From Saccharopolyspora indica (GTDB taxonomy: Bacteria > Actinomycetota > Actinomycetes > Mycobacteriales > Pseudonocardiaceae): 64,000 nucleotides of DNA. The notes beneath the pieces are model-generated. The model was given only the letters and a program-made list of their open reading frames with translations, ran no database searches and was not told the origin of the DNA. Numbering within the stretch: position 1 is the first letter of the stretch; each line of letters opens with the position of its first letter. Below, in pieces: positions 33,799 through 43,804 of the stretch. The position numbers and the translations under genes were made by a program. Location of the stretch: assembly GCF_027853965.1 (NCBI RefSeq), contig NZ_JAQGLB010000001.1, positions 682,001-746,000 on the forward strand, given 5' to 3'.

Positions 33799-34770
33799 AT
33801 GACGACCACGGTGCGGGCCGATCAGCTCGGGGACGCCGAGCTGCAGCGGCACTTCGACGAGCGGATCGCCCACGACCAGCGCATCGAGCCCCGCGACTGG
33901 ATGCCGGAGGGCTACCGCAAGACCCTCGTGCGCCAGATCGCGCAGCACGCGCACTCCGAGATCATCGGCATGCAGCCGGAGGGCAACTGGCTGACCAGGG
34001 CGCCGAGCCTGCGGCGCAAGGCGATCCTGCTGGCCAAGGTGCAGGACGAGGCCGGGCACGGGCTCTACCTGTACTCCGCGGCCGAAACCCTGGGCGTGGA
34101 CCGCCAGGAGCTGACCGAGAAGCTCATCGACCGGCGGCAGAAGTACTCGTCGATCTTCAACTACCCGACGCTGACCTTCGCCGACATCGGCGTGATCGGC
34201 TGGCTGGTCGACGGTGCGGCGATCTGCAACCAGGTGCCGCTGTGCCGCAGCTCGTTCGGCCCGTACGCGCGGGCGATGGTGCGCGTGTGCAAGGAGGAGT
34301 CGTTCCACCAGCGGCAGGGCTACGAGCTGCTGATGACGATGATGCGCGGCACCGCCGAGCAGCGGGAGATGGTGCAGGAGGCCACCGACCGGTGGTGGTG
34401 GCCATCGCTGATGATGTTCGGCCCGCCCGACGGGGACTCGCCCAACACCCAGCAGTCGATGGCGTGGCGGATCAAGCGGCACACCAACGACGAGCTGCGG
34501 CAGAAGTTCGTGGACATGACGGTTCCGCAGGCGGCGGCGCTCGGCGTCACGCTGCCCGACCCGGAGCTGCGCTGGAACGCCGAGCGCGGGCACCACGACT
34601 TCGGCGAGCCCGACTGGTCGGAGCTCAAGCGCGTCATCAGCGGCGGCGGGCCGTGCAACGAGCAGCGGCTGGCCAGGCGCCGGGCCGCGCACGAGGACGG
34701 GCAGTGGGTGCGCGAAGCGGCAGCCGCCCACGCCGCGAAGCAGGCCGCACGAGAGGAGGTCGCGCGATGA
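33799..34770 (+). CDS. paaA: 1,2-phenylacetyl-CoA epoxidase, catalytic subunit
   Basis: 323 residues from ATG 33799 with CAGGAG upstream; GTG 33793 is an alternative. Diiron ferritin-like protein: the ligands lie in [21 protein letters not shown] and [18 protein letters not shown]. It epoxidises the aromatic ring of phenylacetyl-CoA with PaaC as structural partner. It overlaps paaB by 4 nt. Confidence 0.95.
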   Translation: MTTTVRADQLGDAELQRHFDERIAHDQRIEPRDWMPEGYRKTLVRQIAQHAHSEIIGMQPEGNWLTRAPSLRRKAILLAKVQDEAGHGLYLYSAAETLGVDRQELTEKLIDRRQKYSSIFNYPTLTFADIGVIGWLVDGAAICNQVPLCRSSFGPYARAMVRVCKEESFHQRQGYELLMTMMRGTAEQREMVQEATDRWWWPSLMMFGPPDGDSPNTQQSMAWRIKRHTNDELRQKFVDMTVPQAAALGVTLPDPELRWNAERGHHDFGEPDWSELKRVISGGGPCNEQRLARRRAAHEDGQWVREAAAAHAAKQAAREEVAR

Positions 34771-35078
34771 GTTCGGACGCCGAGGTGGGCGCGCCGCGTC
34801 CCTCGTGGCCGCTGTTCGAGGTCTTCGTCCGGGGCAAGCGGGGGCTCAACCACGTGCACGTGGGTTCGCTGCACGCGCCGGACGAGCAGATGGCGCTGCA
34901 CAACGCGCGGAACCTGTACACCCGCCGCAACGAGGGCGTGAGCATCTGGGTGGTGCGGGCGGACGCGATCACCGCGTCCAGCCCGGACGAGAAGGACCCG
35001 TTCTTCGCGCCCAGCGGCGACAAGGTGTACCGGCACCCCACCTTCTACCGGATCCCCGACAACGTCCCGCACATGTGA
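34767..35078 (+). CDS. paaB: 1,2-phenylacetyl-CoA epoxidase subunit PaaB
   Basis: 103 residues. It matches the small PaaB subunit: [50 protein letters not shown] and the C-terminal [16 protein letters not shown]. It bridges PaaA/PaaC dimers in the complex. ATGA overlap with paaA; 10 bp before paaC. Confidence 0.95.
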   Translation: MSSDAEVGAPRPSWPLFEVFVRGKRGLNHVHVGSLHAPDEQMALHNARNLYTRRNEGVSIWVVRADAITASSPDEKDPFFAPSGDKVYRHPTFYRIPDNVPHM

Positions 35079-35088
35079 GGTCGGCTCA

Positions 35089-35979
35089 ATGTCGTTCGAC
35101 AACGCCTACGAGGCGCTGACCGCCGCCGAACCCGACGGCGAGTCCCGCTGGGCCTTCGGCACCGGGTTCGACGATCCGCTGTCCGGTGTGGACACGACGC
35201 TGCCCGCCGGTGTCGACGGCGCCGAGTTCAGCCGCTACCTGCTGATGCTCGGCGACGACGCGCTGATCGCCTCGCACCGGCTCACCGAGTGGGTCACCCG
35301 CGCTCCGGAGCTGGAGGACGAGCTGGCGCTGGCCAACATCGCGCTCGACCTGCTGGGCCAGGCCAGGCTGCTGCTGGCCCGCGCCGGGCAGGCCGACGGC
35401 AGCGGCCGGGCCGAGGACGAGCTGGCGTACTTCCGCGACGAGCGGGAGTTCCGCAACGTGCGGCTGGTCGAATCGCCCAACGGCGACTTCGCGCAGACCA
35501 CCGCGCGGCTGCTGGTGTTCGCCACCTGGCGGCTGGCGCTGTTCGGCCGGCTCGCGGAATCCCGCGACCCGGTGCTGGCGGCGATCGCGGCCAAGGGCGT
35601 CAAGGAGCTGACCTACCACCGCGACTACGCGGCGCAGTGGGCGGTGCGGCTCGGCGACGGCACCGAGGTGTCGCACACCCGGATGCAGCGCGGCCTGGAC
35701 GAGGTGTGGCCGCTGGTCGGCGAGCTGTTCACGCCGCACGAGACCGAGCTGCGGATGGCCACGGCCGGGATCGGCGCCGACCCGGCGGAGGTGCGCGCCG
35801 AGTTCGACGAGGTGATCGACCAGGTCCGCACCGCGGCGGCGCTGCGGCGACCGGACGTCCCGGAGCTGGCCGGCGTCGGCGGGCGCAGCGGTCGGGACGG
35901 CATCCACACCGAGCACCTGGGCTACCTGCTGGCGGAGATGCAGAGCCTGGCCCGAGCACACCCGGAGGCGACGTGGTGA
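35089..35979 (+). CDS. paaC: 1,2-phenylacetyl-CoA epoxidase subunit PaaC
   Basis: 296 residues. Ferritin-like structural subunit: LALANIALDLLGQARLLLARAG, YFRDEREFRNVRLVESPNGDFAQTTARLLVF and GVKELTYHRDYAAQWAVRLGDGTEVSHTRMQ are standard PaaC blocks. It pairs with PaaA but lacks a full diiron set. Overlaps paaD by 4 nt (GTGA). Confidence 0.93.
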   Translation: MSFDNAYEALTAAEPDGESRWAFGTGFDDPLSGVDTTLPAGVDGAEFSRYLLMLGDDALIASHRLTEWVTRAPELEDELALANIALDLLGQARLLLARAGQADGSGRAEDELAYFRDEREFRNVRLVESPNGDFAQTTARLLVFATWRLALFGRLAESRDPVLAAIAAKGVKELTYHRDYAAQWAVRLGDGTEVSHTRMQRGLDEVWPLVGELFTPHETELRMATAGIGADPAEVRAEFDEVIDQVRTAAALRRPDVPELAGVGGRSGRDGIHTEHLGYLLAEMQSLARAHPEATW

Positions 35980-36491
35980 CGAGCACGCAGCCCGGTCTCC
36001 AGCACGCCCGCGCAGTCGCCGAGTCGGTCACCGACCCGGAGCTGCCGGTGCTGACGCTGGCCGATCTCGGCGTCCTGCGGGAAGTGGAGCTGACCGAGGA
36101 CGGCACCGTGGTCGTGTCCATCACCCCGACCTACTCGGGGTGCCCGGCGATGCGCGAGATGCGCAGCGACCTGAGCACCCGGCTGCGCGCAGCGGGCTTC
36201 GCCGAGGTCGAGGTGCGGACGGTGCTGGATCCGCCCTGGACCACGGACTGGATCAGCGCGGCCGGGCGGCGCAAGCTCGCCGACTACGGCATCGCCCCGC
36301 CCGGCGCCGCGCCGCACCGCGCCGCCGGTCCGGTGCCCCTGACGCTGACGCCTCCGAGTCCGCGGGTCAGCTGCCCGCAGTGCGGTTCACCGGACACGGA
36401 ACGCGTTTCGCAGTTCGGCTCGACCGCGTGCAAGGCGTTGCGCCGGTGCCGCGCGTGCCACGAGCCCTTCGAGCACATCAAGGAGATCTGA
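35976..36491 (+). CDS. paaD: PaaD, Fe-S assembly-type protein for the epoxidase
   Basis: 171 residues from GTG 35976 (a GTG codon also at 35973), SD CGGAGG 8 nt upstream. The MIP18/DUF59 domain is VTDPELPVLTLADLGVLREV ... ITPTYSGCPAMREM. The C-terminal zinc-ribbon is CPQCGSPDTERVSQFGSTACKALRRCRACHEPFEHIK. It is thought to mature the reductase or oxygenase cluster. 1 bp before paaE. Confidence 0.93.
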   Translation: MTSTQPGLQHARAVAESVTDPELPVLTLADLGVLREVELTEDGTVVVSITPTYSGCPAMREMRSDLSTRLRAAGFAEVEVRTVLDPPWTTDWISAAGRRKLADYGIAPPGAAPHRAAGPVPLTLTPPSPRVSCPQCGSPDTERVSQFGSTACKALRRCRACHEPFEHIKEI

Positions 36492-36492
36492 C

Positions 36493-37599
36493 GTGGTCCG
36501 TCCCGCCCCCGTCGAGGCCCCCGCCCCGCCCGCGGCCCGCCGTCGCACCGAGTTCCACCCGCTGCGCGTCAGCGGCGTGGAGCGGCTGTGCGAGGACGCG
36601 GTCGCGGTGAGCTTCGACGTTCCGCCGGAACTCGCCGACGAGTTCGCCTTCCGGCCCGGGCAGTCGCTGACGCTGCGCCGTCGCGTCGACGGCCGCGAGG
36701 AGCGCCGGTCGTACTCGATCTGCGCGCCGCGCGGTGCGGCCTTGCGGATCGGGGTGCGCCACGTCGCGGGCGGGCTGTTCTCCAGCTGGCTGGTGCACGA
36801 GGTCGAGCCCGGCGACGAGATCGAGGTCCTGCCGCCGACCGGTGGTTTCACGCCGGACCTGACCGCCCACGAGCGGCATGTGTGCATCGCGGCGGGATCG
36901 GGGATCACACCGGTGCTGTCGATCGCGGCCACCGTGCTGCGCGAGACCGATGCGACGGTGACGCTGCTGTACGGCAACCGCCGCAGCGGCACGGTGATGT
37001 TCGCCGACGAGCTGGCCGACCTGAAGGACCGCTACCCGAGCCGGCTGGAGCTGGTGCACGTCCTCTCGCGGGAACCGCGCGAGTCGGAGCTGTTCACCGG
37101 CAGGCTGGACGCGGCGAAGATCCGGTCCCTGCTGTCCACAGTGGTCGACGCCGGGGCGGTGGACCAGTGGTGGTTGTGCGGACCGTTCGGGATGGTCACC
37201 GATGCCCGGGACGTGCTGCGCGACAGCGGCGTGACCAGCGAGCGCGTCCACCAGGAGCTGTTCTACGTGGAGGACGCGCCACCGGAACCGGCGCACCACG
37301 AGGAACCGGCCATCGACGGACCCACCAGCGAGGTGACCGTCGTGCTCGACGGCCGTTCGACGCCGATGACGCTGCCCCGCGACGTGCCGGTCCTGGACGC
37401 GGCCCAGCGGGTCCGCCCGGACCTGCCGTTCGCCTGCAAGGGCGGAGTCTGCGGAACCTGCCGGGCCAAGGTCACCTGCGGTGAGGTACGGATGCGCCGC
37501 AACTTCGCCCTGGAGGACTCCGAGCTGGACCAGGGCTTCGTGCTCACCTGCCAATCGCTGCCGACCACCGACGAGGTGACGATCGACTTCGACGCCTGA
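36493..37599 (+). CDS. paaE: 1,2-phenylacetyl-CoA epoxidase reductase subunit
   Basis: 368 residues. FAD domain with RSYSICAPRG, NAD domain with CIAAGSGITPVLSIAATVL and LCGPFGMV, then a plant-type 2Fe-2S domain with ACKGGVCGTCRAKVTCG and a late Cys in VLTCQSLP. It moves electrons from NAD(P)H to PaaA. Last gene of the operon; no paaG/F/H/J genes are in the window, so beta-oxidation steps are elsewhere. Confidence 0.95.
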   Translation: MVRPAPVEAPAPPAARRRTEFHPLRVSGVERLCEDAVAVSFDVPPELADEFAFRPGQSLTLRRRVDGREERRSYSICAPRGAALRIGVRHVAGGLFSSWLVHEVEPGDEIEVLPPTGGFTPDLTAHERHVCIAAGSGITPVLSIAATVLRETDATVTLLYGNRRSGTVMFADELADLKDRYPSRLELVHVLSREPRESELFTGRLDAAKIRSLLSTVVDAGAVDQWWLCGPFGMVTDARDVLRDSGVTSERVHQELFYVEDAPPEPAHHEEPAIDGPTSEVTVVLDGRSTPMTLPRDVPVLDAAQRVRPDLPFACKGGVCGTCRAKVTCGEVRMRRNFALEDSELDQGFVLTCQSLPTTDEVTIDFDA

Positions 37600-37767
37600 G
37601 CCGGGTTTGCAGACTCGTTGTGCGTGGCGGCGCGGGTGGGGTGTGCGCCTGCGGCCGTTCCCGCGGTATAGCGCGGTGCTCGCCGCGATTTCGGTTGCCG
37701 GCCAAGAGGAACGGACTCGCTCGCAAGGTTCGTTCTACCTGGCCGTGTCCAGGAACGGGGCTCCGGC

Positions 37768-38727
37768 TCAGGACGCCTTGCGGGACCGGCGGCCACCGGC
37801 GGGTTTCTCCGCGGTGGCCTCGGCGACCGCGGACTCCAGCTCGGCGCGCTTCATCTTGGACCTGCCCTTGATCCCGAGATCCTTCGCGCGGCTGTCGAGC
37901 TCGGCCTTGCTCAGCTCGGAGAGGTCCTCCGCTCCGCTCGGCGCGCGGCCCTTGCGCGCCGCGTCGACGCTGCGCCGCAACGCCTCGGTGAGGTCGATGA
38001 CGTCGGTCGGCTTCGGCGGGGCCTCGGCGGCCTCGATCTCGCCGCCGTGCGCCTTCTCGGCGAGCAGCTCCTCGACCTTCGCCGTGTAGGTGTCCTCGTA
38101 CTCCTCGGGCTCCCACGGGCCGCTCATCGACTCGATGATGGTGGTGGCCATGGTGAGTTCCTTCGACGACGGTCCGGACTGCTCGGGCTGGTCGCCGACG
38201 AGGTCGGCGGGATCGCGGATCTCGTCGGCGAAGTACAGCGTGTTCAGCGCCAGCACGTCGGAGTCGGCTCGCACGGCGGTCAGGTACTGCTTGCCGCGCA
38301 GCACGAACGTCGCGATGCCCGCCTGCCCGGTGTCCTGCATGGCCCGCCGCAGCAGGTTGTACGGGCGGAAGTGCTCCTTGCTGTTCGGCGCCAGCCAGTA
38401 GGTCTTCTGGAAGTGCACCGGGTCGATCTCGGCGAGGTCGACGAACGTGGTGATGTCGATGGTGCGGGAGCGCCCGGGGGCGATCTCGTCCAGCTCGGAC
38501 TGCTCGACGACGATCACCCCGCCCTCGTACTCGCGGCCCTTGACGATGTCGTTGTAGCCGACCTCCTCGCCGGTGCGCTCGTTGACCCGCTTGTACCGGA
38601 TGCGGTCGGTGGTACCGCGCTCGTACTGGTGGAACTGCACGGTGTGGTCCTCGGTCGCGGCGTAGAGGCCGACCGGGATGGTCACCAGGCCGAAGTTGAT
38701 CGACCCGGTCCAGATCTTGCGCGGCAT
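37768..38727 (-). CDS. ku: Non-homologous end-joining protein Ku
   Basis: 319 residues from ATG 38727 with GGAGG upstream. The bacterial Ku core is MPRKIWTGSINFGLVTIPVGLYAATEDHTVQFHQ ... SKEHFRPYNLLRRAMQ ... LNTLYFADEIRD. The basic C-terminal tail has a SAP/Rho-N-like helix repeat SELSKAELDSRAKDLGIKGRSKMKRAELESAV, a DNA-binding extension seen in some actinobacterial Ku. It forms a homodimeric ring on double-strand DNA ends. No ligD is adjacent in the window. Confidence 0.93.
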   Translation of the reverse strand: MPRKIWTGSINFGLVTIPVGLYAATEDHTVQFHQYERGTTDRIRYKRVNERTGEEVGYNDIVKGREYEGGVIVVEQSELDEIAPGRSRTIDITTFVDLAEIDPVHFQKTYWLAPNSKEHFRPYNLLRRAMQDTGQAGIATFVLRGKQYLTAVRADSDVLALNTLYFADEIRDPADLVGDQPEQSGPSSKELTMATTIIESMSGPWEPEEYEDTYTAKVEELLAEKAHGGEIEAAEAPPKPTDVIDLTEALRRSVDAARKGRAPSGAEDLSELSKAELDSRAKDLGIKGRSKMKRAELESAVAEATAEKPAGGRRSRKAS

Positions 38728-38806
38728 GGCAGCCTCCCATCGCCCCCGCCGTCCACGATGCGGTCGCGGCGGCAAGATCGCAGAACTCGGTGTTTCCCGG
38801 TGCAGG

Positions 38807-40552
38807 TCACCGGGGAACGACGCGGTGCGTGCCGTCGGGGAGCCGCCGCGTCCGGCCGCGGTGGGCGAGCAGTTCGAGCAGCGGGACCGCCACGCGCCGG
38901 GAGGTGTCGAGCGCCTGCCGGGCCTGGCTGAGGGTGAACGGCTCGGGCAGCGAGACCAGCCGGTCCACGGCCGCCTGCTCGGCGTCGGGCAGCAGGACCA
39001 GTCCGGGAGCGATCCGGAGCAACTCGCCGACGCGTGCGGCCGCCGCCAGTTCCCGATCTCCGAGCCCCCAGTCCGCGAGCTCGGCGGCGGTCGGCGCGCG
39101 GAACGGGTGGTCGAGCAGCGCCTCGCGGACGGCGGCGACGGCGCGGTGGACGTGCTCGGGCAGCCGGGCGTGCTCGTGGTGCAGCTGTCCGGCTCGCAAC
39201 GCGATTCCCGCTGTTGCCGCGACCTGCCCGACCAGCGCCTGGTCGGGCAGGCCCAGTGCCCGGCGAGCGGCTTCCACCGGCATCCCGGCGGCCAGCGGCT
39301 CGTCCTGCTCGTGCTGGGCGAGCAGCTCGACCAGCCGGGCGGCGAGTTCGGCGAGGTGCGCCTCGGAGATCAGCCACCGACCCGGCCGCGGCGGGCTCGC
39401 ACCCATCGCGCGCAGCTCATCGGCCCTGATCACGCGGCGTCTGTCCAGCTCGGCGCGCCCGTCGGGAGAAGTGCTCATCGCCGCCAGCTCGGCGGCGCGG
39501 GCCCGCGCCGCACCGCGCCTGGTCAGCGCAGGCGGCCGCACGTCGAGCACGTGCAGACCACTGTGGATCCGGTGACCGCCCGGATCGCGCAGCAGCGCCC
39601 GGTCGCCGATGCGCAGCGGCAGCGGCAGGCGTGCGGTCAGCCGCGCGTGCACCGGGCCGAGCGGCCGGACCCGCACCGGGGTGGCGAGGGAGCCGATGTG
39701 CAGCACGAGTTCCGCGGGCCAGGCCGCCGGTGCCGGGTGGACACGGACGTCGAAGACCTCGGTGGTCGACCAGCGGCCCGGAGCGAGCAGCGCATCGCCG
39801 CGCCGGGCTCGTGCGCAGTCGACGCCGCGGAGGTTTACCGCTACCCGCGCCACGGCCTCGACCTGCGATTCGGGGGAGCCGAGGGCTTGGAGCCCGCGAA
39901 CGGTGCAGTCGATACCGGCCGGATGCAACCGCAGGTGGTCGTCGATGCGCAGAGTCCCCGCGGTGAGCGTGCCGGTCACGACGGTGCCCGCGCCGCGCAC
40001 GGTGAACACCCGGTCGATCCACAGCCGCACGTCGGCATCGCGGTCCGGTGGCGGGAGGCGGTGGAACAGGGCGCCGAGTTCACCCCGCAGTGCGTCGACA
40101 CCGGCACCGGTCACGCCGCTGACCTGCACCGCGGGAATGCCTGCGAGGGTCGTCCCGGCGAGCCGGGCCACGGCCTGCTCGGTCGCCGCCGCCGGATCGG
40201 CCAGGTCGCTGCGGGTCACCGCGAGCACGCCGTGGCGGACTCCGAGCGCGTTCAGCGCGTCGAGGTGCTCGTCCGACTGCGGCATCCAGCCCTCGTCGGC
40301 GGCGACGACGAACAGCACCGCGGGTACCGGCCCGATCCCGGCCAGCATGTTCGGCACGAACCGCTCGTGCCCGGGCACGTCGACGAACGCGGCGGTGCAG
40401 CCGTCGGCGAGCCGCGTCCAGGCGAATCCGAGGTCGATGGTCAGCCCGCGGCGCCGTTCCTCGGCCCACCGGTCCGGGTCGGTCCCGGTGAGCCGGTGGA
40501 CGAGCGTGGACTTGCCGTGGTCGACGTGCCCTGCGGTGGCGATGACGTGCAC
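38807..40552 (-). CDS. selB: Selenocysteine-specific translation elongation factor SelB
   Basis: 581 residues. GTPase start [23 protein letters not shown] (G1), [15 protein letters not shown] (G3) and [10 protein letters not shown] (G4) are clear. The C-terminal half consists of winged-helix repeats ([34 protein letters not shown]), which bind the SECIS hairpin. It delivers Sec-tRNA to UGA codons. 87 bp after selA on the same strand. Its target in the window is the FDH gene at 46647. Confidence 0.95.
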   Translation of the reverse strand: MHVIATAGHVDHGKSTLVHRLTGTDPDRWAEERRRGLTIDLGFAWTRLADGCTAAFVDVPGHERFVPNMLAGIGPVPAVLFVVAADEGWMPQSDEHLDALNALGVRHGVLAVTRSDLADPAAATEQAVARLAGTTLAGIPAVQVSGVTGAGVDALRGELGALFHRLPPPDRDADVRLWIDRVFTVRGAGTVVTGTLTAGTLRIDDHLRLHPAGIDCTVRGLQALGSPESQVEAVARVAVNLRGVDCARARRGDALLAPGRWSTTEVFDVRVHPAPAAWPAELVLHIGSLATPVRVRPLGPVHARLTARLPLPLRIGDRALLRDPGGHRIHSGLHVLDVRPPALTRRGAARARAAELAAMSTSPDGRAELDRRRVIRADELRAMGASPPRPGRWLISEAHLAELAARLVELLAQHEQDEPLAAGMPVEAARRALGLPDQALVGQVAATAGIALRAGQLHHEHARLPEHVHRAVAAVREALLDHPFRAPTAAELADWGLGDRELAAAARVGELLRIAPGLVLLPDAEQAAVDRLVSLPEPFTLSQARQALDTSRRVAVPLLELLAHRGRTRRLPDGTHRVVPR

Positions 40553-40639
40553 CAGTGCCTGTCTCCGAACCGGGTCGGCGGAAGGGCTCCGAACACGACC
40601 ACTACGCCACGGCGTGCCCGGCCTCGCAAACCGCGCGAG

Positions 40640-41929
40640 TCAGGTCGCGGCCAGCACGGCACGGCGCAGGTCGTCATCGTCCTCGGGCGGGAGCGCGGCG
40701 AGATCGAGCAGGCAGCGGTCGTGCGCGAGGCAGGCCAGGACTGCCGGCTCCCCGGCTCGCAGCAGCTCGGCGAATCGTGCGGGCAGCACGACCGCGGCGC
40801 TGGGCAGTGCCACGCCGGGTGCGCCGCCGCCACCGACCGTCGCTTCGCTCGACTGCGCGGACGCGGGGACACCGGCTGCGCTCAAGGCCTCCGCCAGCCG
40901 CTCGGCCCGCCGCAGCAGGCTCTGCTGGTCGCGGCGCAGCGCCTGCTCGATCGGTGTGCGCGGACCGCGCAGCGTCGCTTCGAGCGCCGCGAGGGTCAGC
41001 TTGTCGACGCGCATCGCCCGGGCCAGCGGGTGGTGGCGCAGCTGCTGCACGATCTCCGCGCGGCCCAGCAGCAGCCCCGCCTGCGGCCCCCCGAGCAGCT
41101 TGTCGCCGCTGGCCAGGACCAGGTCGGCGCCGTCGGTCAGGACGCTCGTGGCGTCGGGTTCGGCGGGCAGCACCGGGTGCGGGTGCAGCAGGCCGGAGCC
41201 GATGTCGACCACCACCGCAGCGCCGATGCCGCGCAGCGCGGCGACCGGAACCGCCGAGGTGAAGCCGGTGATGACGAAGTTGGACGGGTGGACCTTGAGG
41301 ACGAACCCGGTGTCCGGGCCGACGGCGGTCCGGTAGTCGTCGAGGTGGACCCGGTTGGTGGTGCCGATCTCCCGCAGCCGCGCGCCGGTGGCGGTGAGCA
41401 GTTCGGGGAGCCGGAAGCCATCGCCGATCTCGACCATCTCGCCGCGTGCCAGCACGATCTCGCGTCCCTGCGCCAGCGCGGTGGCGGCCAGCGAGAGCGC
41501 CGCGGCCCCGTTGTTGACCAGGTGAGCGGCCTCGGCTCGCGGCACGGCAGCCAGCAGCGCGGCCAGCGCCGCGGCCCCGCGCGGCCCGCGGCGGCCGGTG
41601 CTCAGGTCGAGCTCGACGTCGGTGGTGCCAGCGGCGTGCCCGAGAGCCTCGACGGCGGCGCGTGAAAGCGGAGCCCGGCCGAGGTTGGTGTGCAGCAGGA
41701 CACCGGTGGCGTTGAGCACCGGGCGGCTGCTCGCCGCCGAATCCGGCAGCGCGGCAAGGGTTTCCGATATCACCGCGGAGACGGCGATCTCTCCGTCTCG
41801 CGCTCGCTGCTGCGCGGTGTGCACGGCCTGCTTGACCAGCTGGTGGCCGAGCCGGTACGCGGCGGCCGCCACCTCCGGGTGGGTCAGCACCCGGTCGGTG
41901 CCGGGCACGCGCTGCCGCGGGTCAGCCAT
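40640..41929 (-). CDS. selA: L-seryl-tRNA(Sec) selenium transferase SelA
   Basis: 429 residues from ATG 41929. PLP enzyme: [37 protein letters not shown], and [18 protein letters not shown] with the PLP lysine in SGDKLLGG. It converts Ser-tRNA(Sec) to Sec-tRNA(Sec) using selenophosphate in a large ring oligomer. It forms a selA-selB unit; selD and the tRNA-Sec gene are not in the window. Confidence 0.95.
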   Translation of the reverse strand: MADPRQRVPGTDRVLTHPEVAAAAYRLGHQLVKQAVHTAQQRARDGEIAVSAVISETLAALPDSAASSRPVLNATGVLLHTNLGRAPLSRAAVEALGHAAGTTDVELDLSTGRRGPRGAAALAALLAAVPRAEAAHLVNNGAAALSLAATALAQGREIVLARGEMVEIGDGFRLPELLTATGARLREIGTTNRVHLDDYRTAVGPDTGFVLKVHPSNFVITGFTSAVPVAALRGIGAAVVVDIGSGLLHPHPVLPAEPDATSVLTDGADLVLASGDKLLGGPQAGLLLGRAEIVQQLRHHPLARAMRVDKLTLAALEATLRGPRTPIEQALRRDQQSLLRRAERLAEALSAAGVPASAQSSEATVGGGGAPGVALPSAAVVLPARFAELLRAGEPAVLACLAHDRCLLDLAALPPEDDDDLRRAVLAAT

Positions 41930-41984
41930 GGTCCGCACTGTAGGGCCGCCCGGCCGGTGCGGCCCGGGGACGATCTGCAACAAC

Positions 41985-42003
41985 ATTCACTGTGACAATG
42001 AAT
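41985..42003. promoter_or_regulatory. Operator-like palindrome before the EphD-like gene
   Basis: ATTCACTGTGACAATGAAT has 5-bp perfect outer arms (ATTCA/TGAAT) and an AT-rich setting typical of TetR-family operators. It overlaps the first possible start codon of the downstream frame, which argues for the later ATG at 42031. The cognate regulator is not in the window. Confidence 0.5.
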
Positions 42004-42030
42004 ATTGACAACTTCGGTAGGCTCCGGAAC

Positions 42031-43791
42031 ATGGCTCGCACGCGGGAAGCCGGCAGATGGCTCGACACCAGTGACGGATTGCGGCTGGCCGTGCGCGAGC
42101 ACGGCGATCCGGCGGCGCCGACCGTGCTCGCGGTGCACGGCTACCCCGACGACCAGGCGATCTGGGACGGCGTGGCCGAAGCCCTCGCCGGGCGCTTCAG
42201 GGTGGTCAGCTACGACGTGCGCGGCGCGGGGGAGTCCGACAAGCCCCGCCGCACCGGTGCCTACCTGCTGGACCAGCTCGCCGACGACCTCGGCCGGGTC
42301 GCCGACCTGGTCAGCCCGGACCGGCCGGTGCACCTGCTGGCGCACGACTGGGGCTCGATCCAGGCCTGGCACGCGGTGACCGAGCCGCGGCTGGCGCACC
42401 GGTTCGCCTCGTTCACCTCGATCTCCGGCCCGTGCCTGGACCACGCCGGGCGGTGGATGCGCGAGAAGCTGCGGCACCCGACCCCGCGATCGCTGCGCAA
42501 GCTGGTCAACCAGCTGATCTTCTCCGGCTACATCGGCTTCTTCCAGCTCCCGGTGCTGCCGGAGCTGGCCTGGCGCACCGGTGCGATGCGCCGGCTGATC
42601 GGCACCCTGGAGCGCTTGGACCCGCGCGCCGCCCACAACCCGACGCAACCCGCGGTGTCCGACGGCGTGCGCGGCCTGGCGCTGTACCGGGCGAACATGC
42701 GCGAACGCCTGGGCGATCCGGGGGAGCGGCGCACGGACATCCCGGTCCAGGTGCTCGCGCCCACCGGCGACCCGTTCGTCTCCGCGCCGATGCAGACCGA
42801 GATCGCCCCGTGGGTGGCCAACCTGCGCATCCGCCGGGTCCCGGGCGGGCACTGGTTGCCGCGCAGCCGTCCCGGACTCGTCGCGCGGTGCGCCGCCGAG
42901 CTGGTCGAGCACGTCGAGGGCGGTGCCGAGTCGCGCGGTCTGCGGCGCAGCCGGGTGCGTCCGGGACGCCGCGAGTTCCAGGACCAGCTGGTGGTGGTCA
43001 CCGGAGCGGGCGGCGGGATCGGCCGGGCGACGGCCGTGGAGTTCGCCGCCGCCGGGGCGCACGTGGTCGTCGCCGACATCGACGAGGCCGCGGCCGAGAA
43101 CACCGCCGCGCTGATCACCCGCACCGGTGCCGGCGCCACGGCCCACCGGGTGGACGTCGCCGACGGCGCTGCGGTGGAGCGCTTCGCCGAGCAGGTTCGC
43201 GCTGAGCTGGGCACCCCGGACGTGGTGGTCAACAACGCCGGGATCGGCCTCGCGGGCGCGTTCCTCGACACCCCGGACGCCGAATGGGAACGGGCCATCG
43301 ACATCAACCTGTGGGGCGTCATCCACGGCTGCCGGCAGTTCGCGCAGCAGATGACCGACCGCGGGGAAGGCGGCCGGATCGTGAACATCGCCTCGGCCGC
43401 GGCGTACCTGCCCTCCCAGCTGCTCCCGGCCTACAGCACCACCAAGGCCGCGGTGCTGGCGCTGAGCCAGTCGCTGCGCGTCGAGCTGGCGGCCGAGGGG
43501 ATCGGCGTCATCGCGGTGTGCCCCGGGCTGGTCAACACCGGCATCACCACCAGCGCCCGCTTCGTCGGCGTCGACGAGGCCGAGCAGTTGCGGCGCAGGC
43601 AGGCCGCCAAGCGGCTCTACCAGCGGCGGAACTTCACCCCGCAGCGCGCCGCGGTCGAGATCCTGCGCGCCACCCGCCGCAACGCCGCGATCGCGCCGGT
43701 CACCGCCGAGGCCAAGGCCGGGCTGGTGCTCTCCCGCCTCACCCCGGGCCTGCTGCGCGCAGCGGCCAGGGCCGATCTGACACCGCGCTGA
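42031..43791 (+). CDS. Alpha/beta hydrolase - short-chain dehydrogenase fusion (EphD-like)
   Basis: 586 residues from ATG 42031; earlier ATGs (41992, 41998) sit in an operator-like palindrome. Residues 1 to about 300 are an epoxide-hydrolase-type alpha/beta hydrolase: VLAVHGYPDDQAIWDG, YDVRGAGESDKP and nucleophile Asp in LLAHDWGSIQAWH. Residues about 320-586 are an SDR: VVTGAGGGIGRATAVEFAAAG (NAD site), VNNAGIG and catalytic YSTTK. M. tuberculosis EphD has the same order and acts on mycolic or fatty substrates. First gene of a three-gene unit with a metal-dependent hydrolase and a reductase. Confidence 0.88.
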   Translation: MARTREAGRWLDTSDGLRLAVREHGDPAAPTVLAVHGYPDDQAIWDGVAEALAGRFRVVSYDVRGAGESDKPRRTGAYLLDQLADDLGRVADLVSPDRPVHLLAHDWGSIQAWHAVTEPRLAHRFASFTSISGPCLDHAGRWMREKLRHPTPRSLRKLVNQLIFSGYIGFFQLPVLPELAWRTGAMRRLIGTLERLDPRAAHNPTQPAVSDGVRGLALYRANMRERLGDPGERRTDIPVQVLAPTGDPFVSAPMQTEIAPWVANLRIRRVPGGHWLPRSRPGLVARCAAELVEHVEGGAESRGLRRSRVRPGRREFQDQLVVVTGAGGGIGRATAVEFAAAGAHVVVADIDEAAAENTAALITRTGAGATAHRVDVADGAAVERFAEQVRAELGTPDVVVNNAGIGLAGAFLDTPDAEWERAIDINLWGVIHGCRQFAQQMTDRGEGGRIVNIASAAAYLPSQLLPAYSTTKAAVLALSQSLRVELAAEGIGVIAVCPGLVNTGITTSARFVGVDEAEQLRRRQAAKRLYQRRNFTPQRAAVEILRATRRNAAIAPVTAEAKAGLVLSRLTPGLLRAAARADLTPR

Positions 43792-43804
43792 AGGAGGCCG
43801 GAGC

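Noticed and set aside
40553-40639. Gap between selB and selA considered for the tRNA-Sec gene
   Set aside because: No acceptor/T-arm pairing or TCA anticodon loop could be built on either strand, and 87 bp is shorter than a bacterial tRNA-Sec.
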